NCBI RefSeq assembly: GCF_000016185.1 | Contig: NC_011420.2 | Span: 4,291,544-4,355,543 of the forward strand | Direction: 5' to 3' | Length of the DNA stretch: 64,000 bases | From: Rhodospirillum centenum SW | GTDB lineage: Bacteria > Pseudomonadota > Alphaproteobacteria > Azospirillales > Azospirillaceae | Shown here: positions 53,593 through 62,000 of the stretch, piece by piece | Position numbering within the stretch: position 1 is the stretch's first letter | Layout: each line of letters starts with the position of its first letter | The notes under the pieces: model-generated | What the model saw: the letters and a program-made list of their open reading frames with translations, nothing else | Told to the model about the DNA's origin: nothing | Database searches by the model: none | Program-made: the position numbers and the translations under genes

Positions 53593-54593
53593 GCCGCGAC
53601 CGTACCGCTGAACAGTCCCGCGCCCGTGAGGCCCGCGCCCGTGAGGAAACCGCCCGCTGGCTGGCGACGCGCCTGGACGCCGGGGAGGGCGACCTGGACC
53701 GGGATCCCTGGATCGCAGCCGATCCCGCCCGCCGCGCGGCGGCCCGGGACCTGCTCGGTCTCTGCAACGACCCGGCCCTGCATGAGGCGATGCGCCGGGC
53801 GGACATGGCCCCGACGGGAACGGTCCGGGACGACCGGCGGCCCTCCCTGGCGGGTGTCTTCGCCGTCCTCTCCCGCCCCCGGCTGGCCGCTGCCGGGTGC
53901 GCCGTGCTGCTGGCGCTGCTCTGGATCGGCGCCGGTCTCGGCGACCCGGCAGTGACCTACCGGACCGATCGGGGCCAGAGCCTGACCGTCGCGCTCGACG
54001 ACGGGTCCACCCTCAGGCTCGGCGGCGACACCCGCCTGATCGTATCCCTGGGGCGGACGGAGCGCGCAGCCGAGCTGCGCCAGGGAACCGTCATGTTCGA
54101 GGTGGCGCGGGATCCGGCCCGGCCCTTCGTGATCGACACCGGCGACAGCCGGACGGAGGTGCTGGGCACCCGTTTCGTCCTGGACCGCTTCAGCGGCGGC
54201 ACCGAACTGTCCGTCTATTCGGGGCGTGTCCGCTTCAGCCCCGCGGACCGGGAGGGGATCGAGGCGACGGCCGGGCAGCAGGTCGCCGTCCTGGCCGGCC
54301 GGCTGGGCGAGGTCCGGCGCTTCGAGCCGGACCCGGCCCCCTGGCGGAGCGACTGGATCGAGACCTCGGGGATGTCGCTCGGCCGCCTGGTCGAAGAACT
54401 CAACCGCTGGTCGGACCGTCCCGTGGAACTGGCCGATCCGGCCCTGAAGCGGCTGCGGGTCAGCGGCTATTTCCGCCTGTCCGAAACCGAGAAGCAGTTG
54501 GAAGGGATCGCTCTGCTGCATCGGCTGCATCTCCGGCGGCAGGCGGACCGCTACGTCCTCGCGCCGACCGCGGGCGACGGCAAACCGTATTAA
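53589..54593 (+). CDS. FecR-like anti-sigma/transmembrane signal protein
   Basis: Inner-membrane regulator of 334 residues linking the receptor to the sigma factor. N-terminal DUF4880-like cytoplasmic helices (ARWLATRLDAGEGDLDRDPW, with the conserved W near 22 and DPWIAADPAR), one membrane helix near 104-120 (AAAGCAVLLALLWIGAG), a FecR domain (GQSLTVALDDGSTLRLGG, TRFVLDRFSGGTELSVYSG), and a C-terminal STN-like segment (MSLGRLVEELNRWSDRPVEL) that should contact the receptor signalling domain. Translationally coupled to the sigma gene. Confidence 0.92.
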   Translation: MSRDRTAEQSRAREARAREETARWLATRLDAGEGDLDRDPWIAADPARRAAARDLLGLCNDPALHEAMRRADMAPTGTVRDDRRPSLAGVFAVLSRPRLAAAGCAVLLALLWIGAGLGDPAVTYRTDRGQSLTVALDDGSTLRLGGDTRLIVSLGRTERAAELRQGTVMFEVARDPARPFVIDTGDSRTEVLGTRFVLDRFSGGTELSVYSGRVRFSPADREGIEATAGQQVAVLAGRLGEVRRFEPDPAPWRSDWIETSGMSLGRLVEELNRWSDRPVELADPALKRLRVSGYFRLSETEKQLEGIALLHRLHLRRQADRYVLAPTAGDGKPY

Positions 54594-54705
54594 AAACTTC
54601 ACGGAACCGTCTGTCAGATCGTTGCGGCGCCGGCGTCTTCCCCCGGCAGACGCGACGGGCCCCGCATGGGGTGGGGAGGCCGGCGTCCCTGGGGAAGATG
54701 CTGAG

Positions 54706-57075
54706 ATGACAGTCGGATGGTTCCGTGCCGCGGCCACGTCGCTGGTCGCGGTGTCGGTGATGGTGGGCGTCGCGCAGGCGCAGGCGATCAGGATCGATAT
54801 TCCCGCCGGCGATCTGGGGCCGGCCCTGACGGCCTTCGCCCGCGCCAGCGGGTTGCAGATCCTGGCCGATCCGTCGATGACGGACGGGCTGAAGACGCGC
54901 GGCGTGTCCGGCGAGATGGCGCCGCGGGAAGCGCTGGAGGCGCTGTTCGCCGGGACGGGGCTGGGTTTCGAGTTGCACGGCGACGCCGTGATCGTCCGCG
55001 GCACCGCCCCCGCCCCTGCGGAACCGGCGGCTCCCGCACCGACCCGGATGAAGCCGGAAGCCGCGGCCGCGCCTGCCGGGGAGGCGATGGAGGAACTGAC
55101 GATCACCGGCTACCGCGTTCGCGCCACCGCCGGCGGCACCCGCATCGTCACGCCGCTCAAGGACCTGCCGATGAGCGTGCAGGTGGTCAACCAGGAGCTG
55201 ATCAAGGATCTGGGCGCGCGCAAGATCGAGGATGCCATCCGCTTCGTGTCCGGCATCAACAAGGTCAACCGCAACGACAATCTCGGCCGCGGCGAACGTT
55301 CGCCATCCGCGGCTTCAATTCCAGCCTGATCATGCGGAACGGCGTTCCCTACAACGTCTTCTCCGACACGGCGAACATCCAGCAGATCGACGTCGTCAAG
55401 GGCGCCAATTCCATCCTCTACGGCTTCAACGATCCGGGCGGGCTGATCAACTACATCACCCGGGCGCCGCAGGAGGCGGCCTACAGCGTGAGCAGACCAT
55501 CGGCTCCTTCGACTATTACCGGACCGAGGCCGATGCGACCGGCCCGCTGTTCGGCGACACGCGCTACCGCCTGATGGCGCCTACACGAACGCGGGCTCTC
55601 ACCTTGAGAACGGCAAGGAGGAGATGGTCTTCATCAATCCCGTGGTCGATTTCGCCCTCGGTGAGAAGACGCGGCTGCTGCTGGACTATGAATACCGGGA
55701 GACCGATTCCCGCTATCAGCGCGACGCCTATCCGCAGGTGCGCGACCTTGCCGGCGTGGGCATCCGCTACGCCGATGCCGGCACGCGCTACAGCCCGATC
55801 TTCCCCGACGACCGCAACATCATCACGGCGCAGAACCTGGAACTGCGTCTGACGCACGAGGTCGGGGAGGACACGACTCTGCGCCTCGTCGGCGCCCACA
55901 CCGAGATCGACAGCGATCAGTTCAACATGATCGGCTGGGCCATGGTCCCGGGGTCGGACCGTCTGCTGGAGCGGCGCAACTACCTGGAACTGAACCACCA
56001 GGACACCGACTTCGTCTTCGCGGATCTCTCCACGCGCTTCGACACGCGCTGGATGACCCATCAGGTGATCCTGGGCGGGCAGTATCTGCGCCGCGAGGGC
56101 GAGAGCTTCGGCAGGACGGGGGCGTATGCGCCGGCGATCGACGTCCTGAACCCGCCGACGGACCCGGCCGTGCGCTACTACCGTCCGGAGACGCGGGACC
56201 AGCTGGCCGCCGGGGCCGTGTTCGTGGAGAGCGCCCCGACGGAGTCCAAGGGCTTCTTCGTCACCGATCAGATCACGCTGGCCGACGACCGCACCCACAT
56301 CCTCGTCGGGGCGCGGTATGACGATCTGAACGGGACCGACAACACGACGCCGCAGGCCGGCGTCAACTACACGGTCAACGACTGGCTCTCGGTCTACGGG
56401 CTCTACAGCGAGTCCTTCCGCCTGAACGCCTCCTACACCCTGCAGAGCGGCGAGGTGCGGACCTTCGATCCGGAATCCGGCATCAACAAGGAGATCGGCC
56501 TCAAGCTCGACCTGTTCGACCGCCGTCTGTCGGGCACCGTGGCGCTGTTCAATCTGACACGCGAAAACGTGCTTCAGGTCATCGCCAGCGACGATCCGCT
56601 GAAGCCGATCTTCAACCTCTCCGGCGAGGAGCGGTCCAAGGGCGTGGAGATCGACATCGCGGGCCGCATCGGCCCGGACTTCACGGTCTTCGCCTCCTAC
56701 GCCTATACGGACTCCGAGGTGCTGACCAGCACCAACCCGGCCCTGGTGGGCGCCCCGCTGGAGGGGGTGGCGAAGAACGCCGTCTCGGTCTTCGGCAAGT
56801 ACGACTTCGGCGCGGTCGGCCCCGGCGATCTCTCGGCGAATGCCGGTCTGCTGTGGCGTCAGGGCCCGATCCTGATGACCAACAACACGCCGGGCAACAC
56901 CCCGTTCGCCGCCGACAGCTACACCGTGCTGGATGCCGGCCTGGACTATGTCCTGCCCAGCGGCCTCGCCCTGTCGCTCAAGGTCACCAACCTGACCGAC
57001 GAGGCGTACATGGACCGGCGTGCCGCCTATGCTGCGCCGCGCCGGATCAATCTGGTGGTGCGCAAGGAGTTCTGA
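54706..57075 (+). pseudogene. FecA-type TonB-dependent siderophore receptor with three frameshifts
   Basis: Outer-membrane transducing receptor, about 790 residues if repaired. Signal peptide (1-26), STN signalling domain (28-100: IDIPAGDLGPALTAFARASG, VSGEMAPREALEALFAGTG), plug (from EELTITGYRVRA to ILYGFNDPGGLINYITRAP) and a 22-strand-type barrel ending in NLVVRKEF with the terminal Phe. Three single-base losses break the frame: at about 55294-55300, 55488-55491 and 55575-55577. Adding one base to each gives GE(x)FAIRGFN, AYSV(E)QTIGSF and YRLM(G)AYTN, perfect family sequence. Hence either assembly errors or a very young pseudogene. STN domain plus FecI/FecR upstream indicate a signalling receptor for a ferric chelate. 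Confidence 0.85.
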
Positions 57076-57077
57076 GC

Positions 57078-58085
57078 ATGCGCCTTGCTCCAGCCTTGGC
57101 CCTGCTCGTGCCGTCCCTGCTCATGCTGGTGGGGGGCGCCGCCGACGCGGCGTCCCCCGCCGTGCCCGTCGATCTGAGCGGGCTGCCGGTGACGGGCGAT
57201 CTCTGCGTGCCGACCCATATCGGCTTCTTCGGCGAGGTCACGACCCTCACCTCCACCGTGACGCGGGGCGGGGCGGTCTTCTACCGGGTGCAGGACGGCC
57301 CCTGGCAGGTCTCCGACCTGCCCCTGAAGGGCGGCCATTCGGTCGCCCGGCTGCCGGACGGGGCCTGGCTCATCAACGACACGGACCATCACCGCATGGT
57401 CCAGGTGGACGATCTGTCCGGCCATGGCAGCATCGTCGCCCGGACGGAGCTGGCCGGCATCCGCCTCAACCGGCCGCACGACCAGATCGTCGATCCGGAG
57501 ACCGGATACGCCTATGTGATCGACGGCGGCCGGCATCTGTTCCGCTTCCGGCACCTCGACGGCCCGGTCGAGGTCTGGAGCTTTCCCCCGGAGGAGATGA
57601 ACTACGCCCGCTCGCTGTCGTGGTTCGACGGTCACCTGCACGTCATCCATTCCAGCCGGGGCGAGGTCTGGCGCATCGACGACTTCGACCGGCATCTCTA
57701 CACGGCGTTCCGCAGCCCGCGCCCGCGGGACGGTGCGGCGCGCTCATCCACGCCCTACCGCGATTTCCCGGCGGGGGCGCTCGCCACCACGGGCCTCGTG
57801 CTCAACGACGTGGAGAAGGTCGGCGGCTGGTACTACGGCACGAACTACTTCACGCCGTCCTATGCCTTCGGCGGGGACACGGCACCCGCCCGCCTGATCC
57901 GCTGGCGTAGCTGGGAGGATTTCGCCCAGGGGCGCTGGCAGGATGTGAGCGGCCTCCTGCCGGCGGCGGACCCGCCGCTCGTGCCGTACTATCTGACCGT
58001 CCACGACGGGAAGCTCTTCATCGCCGTGTTCGACCACGACGGACACTGCCAGGGCGACGGCATCGTCGCGCTCAGTCCGCCTTAG
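57078..58085 (+). CDS. Secreted six-bladed-type beta-propeller protein
   Basis: A 335-residue exported protein of unknown role. Signal peptide (ALLVPSLLMLVGGAADA, about 8-25). The mature part carries repeated blade-like motifs (GGHSVARLPDGAWLINDTDHHRMVQV near 95-120 in pieces, YAYVIDGGRHLFRF near 155, SLSWFDGHLHVIHSSRGEVWRID near 185, LVLNDVEKVGGWYYGTNYF near 245, YYLTVHDGKLFIAVFDHDG near 310), like SMP-30/NHL propellers. It begins 2 bases after the receptor stop with GGAG in front, so it is cotranscribed with the receptor and may bind or process its substrate; that is inference. Confidence 0.75.
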   Translation: MRLAPALALLVPSLLMLVGGAADAASPAVPVDLSGLPVTGDLCVPTHIGFFGEVTTLTSTVTRGGAVFYRVQDGPWQVSDLPLKGGHSVARLPDGAWLINDTDHHRMVQVDDLSGHGSIVARTELAGIRLNRPHDQIVDPETGYAYVIDGGRHLFRFRHLDGPVEVWSFPPEEMNYARSLSWFDGHLHVIHSSRGEVWRIDDFDRHLYTAFRSPRPRDGAARSSTPYRDFPAGALATTGLVLNDVEKVGGWYYGTNYFTPSYAFGGDTAPARLIRWRSWEDFAQGRWQDVSGLLPAADPPLVPYYLTVHDGKLFIAVFDHDGHCQGDGIVALSPP

Positions 58086-59000
58086 CAGCACGAAGATCTG
58101 CGATACCACCGACAGCGCCCGCTTCGCCCGCTCCTTCTCTGCTGACCCCTGTCGTGGGCGTCAGCTCCAGCGTCACGACGGCGAAGTGCCGGGAGCTTCG
58201 GAATCTCTGGGGGCGGCGTTGCGGGCATGGTTTGCCTTTCGTCGCCCGACTCAGTTCTTGCTACTTCTACGGTCATATCATCGGATATCCCGATGCTGTT
58301 TCCGATCCTGGCAAGGGTGCGGTAGGGCGGCAGCGTCATGCTTGCTCTGGGAGGCGGGTCCCCCGTTACGGTCGGAAATTCCCGATTGGAAACCTCCGAG
58401 CATGACCGTGCCCCCGGCCTCCTGGTCACGGCAACCTGGAATTTCAGGTGGTTGCATCCTTTAGTCTGCGCTGTGCCGCGACCGGCGTGCAGCCCTTTCG
58501 TTTCCTTCGGATCACGCTGTAGGGTCGGCGATCCGGCGGGTTCCGGTGCGGCCGCCTCATGCGATGTTTGAGGGGAAGTCATTCCGTATATTTCATGTTC
58601 CTTCAATCATTCACGCAGCAATGTGACGTTTCGCACCTTTCGCTCAGCGTTTTTGGATGAGAAAAGGTCGATGTCGCAGTGTGGTCGGCATTCGGCTGCA
58701 CCATGCGGGGGAAATCGGATGATGAGCAGGACAGCCTTGATGGCTGCCTCAGGGGCCCGTGACGGTACGCGGGTGCCCGGTGAACGACCGGCGGACATGC
58801 GGTGCCGGGAATTGTTCTGCGGTTTCCATGGACCTGGCGACGGGCACGGGTAGCGTCGGATCTCGGCCTCTCCACTCAATCCACAATCCATTCTGGCGGA
58901 AACGAACGGGGCCCGTACCAGCGGACGCTCAGAGCGGAGCCGTCGCTGAACAGGGCGCGCCGATCCGTGCCGCGTCCACGGGCACATCTGGGAAACGATC
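58086..59000. other. 915-bp non-coding region before the giant exoprotein gene
   Basis: No convincing gene in either direction. The part 58240-58700 is clearly less GC-rich than its surroundings, as promoter-bearing leaders often are. Open frames here lack ribosome sites and family resemblance. A minus-strand frame reading TLARIGNSIGIS (ending near 58280) faintly recalls MazE-type antitoxins but breaks off. Promoter elements could not be placed with confidence. Confidence 0.5.
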
Positions 59001-62000
59001 ATGACCAGCACCACTCATACCTCCGGTATTTCCACCGACGCGCAGACGGACCTCACGGCAACGGAGTCCGCCCTATCCACCCCGGCGGCCACCGGGGGCG
59101 GCGGCCGCAAGGAGGTGGTGTTCATCGACGGCGGCATCGACGGGATCGCCGATCTGCTCGCCAATGTCCGGGACGGGGTGGAAGTCGTCGTGCTGGACGG
59201 CGCGGGCGACGGGCTGGCGCAGATGGCGGCCTGGGCCGCCGACGGCCATGCCGGCTACGATGCCATCCATCTGGTCACCCACGGCGGCGCCGGCCGTCTG
59301 CATCTTGGTGCCCTGTCGCTGGACAGTGCGGTGGCGGCGGATCGCGCCGATGACCTCGCCAGGGTGGGCGCGGCCCTCTCCGACAACGGCGACCTGCTGC
59401 TCTACGGCTGCGATGTCGCCGATGGGGCGGGAGCCGACTTCGTCCGCCAGCTTTCGACCCTGACCGGCGCCGACGTGGCCGCCTCCACCGACAGGACCGG
59501 CGTTGCCGCCCTGGGCGGCAACTGGACCCTGGAACGCTCCGTCGGATCGGTCGAGACACCCACCGCCTTCGACCGGACGGACGGTTTCTCCGGCGTGCTG
59601 GCCGATGCCACCTATACGCTGGAGGAACGGACCAGCTACACCCTGACCAACGGCACCGTCGATTACATCGCGTTGACCGGTAGCCGTCTGGGCAGCACCT
59701 ATGGGTGGGCTCCTGCCAATGCCGGGGTCAACAATGTCGCCATCGTCTACGGATTCAACCCGACTGAAGACTTCATTGATCTACGATCTCTGACATTTCT
59801 GTTGGACGATGCCGAATACACCGCTGATTTGCTGGACGATGGCTCGGGCGGAAATGTTTATGGAACGGATGGGCGTTTCACCTCATATCAGGACTGGGTT
59901 TCGCCCATTACCTCCTTGCCCGAACCCAATCCCAATTACGACAAACCCTGGGTCCTGGATGCGGACAATTACAATGTGACGTTCGGCACGACCGCGACCG
60001 GGATCGTCGCCGGTGTGCAGAACGCTAGCGAGGTGACCGTCTACTACGTCTACCTCGTGGGCGTTTCCGCGGTCGACAGCAGCCGTTTCCTCCTGCCTGT
60101 CCGTGCCAATGCTCCCGTCATGACGGGGATCGCCGGTACGGTCGCCATCACGGAGGATGTCGCCAGCAGCCTGCACAGCATCTTCGCCGGAGCCAGCTTC
60201 ACGGACAGCGACAGTGCCAGCGTCAGTTTCACCATCACGGCCAGCGCCGGCACCTTGACGGCCGGTTCGGGGAGCGGGGTGACCGTGAGCGGCACCGGGA
60301 CCGGCACGCTGACGCTGGCGGGGAGCCCGGGCGACATCCGGGCCTTCCTCCAGACCGACGGCACGGTGACCTACCTCCAGGCCACGCCCGATGCGAGCGG
60401 CACCAACAAGGCGACCCTGACCTTGTCCTCCGCCGATGACGAGGGGTCGGTGGCGCTGGGCAGCGTGCAGGTGAACATCACCGCCGTGAACGACGCGCCG
60501 GTCCTCACCTCCGACGGAGGCGGCGCCACGGCCAGCGTCACGGTGGCGGAGAATACGACGGCGGTCACCACGGTGGTGGCGACCGATGTCGATGGCGACA
60601 CGATCACCTATTCCATCGACGGCGGTGCCGATGCGGCCCTGTTCAGCATCGACGGCAGCACCGGCGCCCTGACCTTCAAGACGGCCCCGGATTTCGAGAG
60701 CCCGGCCGACAGCGATGCCGACAACAGCTATGCCGTTGTGGTCAAGGCGTCCGACGGCACTGTATCCGACACCCAGACCGTCAATGTCACCGTCAGCGAC
60801 GTCCCTGAAGCGCCGACGCTGACGGCCACCGCCGCCAACCCCACCTTCACGGAGGGCGGCAGTGCGGTGGCGCTGTTCACCGGGGCCACCGCCAGCGCCG
60901 TGGATGCCGGCCAGACCATCACCGGCTTCACCCTGACCGTCAGCAATGTCGCCTCGGGCGACGTGCTGCGGATCGGCGGGGCCGATTGCGGGTTGGACGG
61001 CGACGGCATCTGGAGCGTCGGCGGCGGCACAAACAATGCGGCGGTGGTCTTCACCGGCGGCACCGCCACGATGACCATCACCGGCCTGTCGCTCAGCGCC
61101 ACCGACTTCCAGACCCTGATCACCGACGTCCGGTTCTCCAGCAGCAGCGACAGTCCCGAAGCGACGGCTCGGACGGTGACGATCACGGGCCTGACCGACA
61201 GCGGCGCCAGCAACAACAGCACCAGCCTGGCCCTGGCCTCCACCGTCAGCGTGCTCAGCCAGCCGGACGTGACATCGGTGACGCTGCCGGCGGATTCCAC
61301 CTACAAGACCGGTGACAACCTGAACTTCACCGTGACCTTCGATCAGGCGGTGACGGTCGACACGTCGGGGGGGACGCCGCGGCTGGTTCTCGATGTCGGC
61401 GGCGAGACCCGGTATGCGACGTTTGTTTCGGGGGACGGCTCGACCACACTGGTCTTCAGCTACACGGTCGACTCAGGGGACACGGATGCGGACGGCATTG
61501 CGGTCTCCGCGACCTCCATCGATCTGAACGGGGGCACCCTGACCGGCACCACCGGCAGCGTCAACGCCGACCTTGACCTCGGCACGCCGGGCAGCCTCGC
61601 CAACGTCAAGGTGGACGGCGTCGCGCCGACCATCACCGGTGTCAGCATTCCCGACCAGACCCATAAGATCGGCGACACCGTCACCGTCACCATCACGGCC
61701 GGGGAGGCCGGGCTGTCGCTGCATGGCGGCAGCGTGAACGGCATCGCCCTGACCGACTTCGCGGACAAGGGCGGCGGCACCTACACCGCCACATATACCG
61801 TGGCCGAGGGCAACGCCGACCGGGCGGCGGGCGAGGACATCCCCGTCGAGATCGTGCTGAAGGATGCCGCCGGCAACATCTCCAACAGCTGGACGACGCC
61901 GATCAGTCAGAGCAACGACGCCATCGACGCCACTGCGCCGGCGGCACCGACGCTGGGCTTCACCGATACCGGGGTCTCCGACAGCGACGGCATCACCACC

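Noticed and set aside
58265..58340. Minus-strand TLARIGNSIGIS resembling a MazE/AbrB-type antitoxin start
   Set aside because: The resemblance stops after about 12 residues, no toxin gene is adjacent and the rest of the frame is low complexity; chance or a lost relic.
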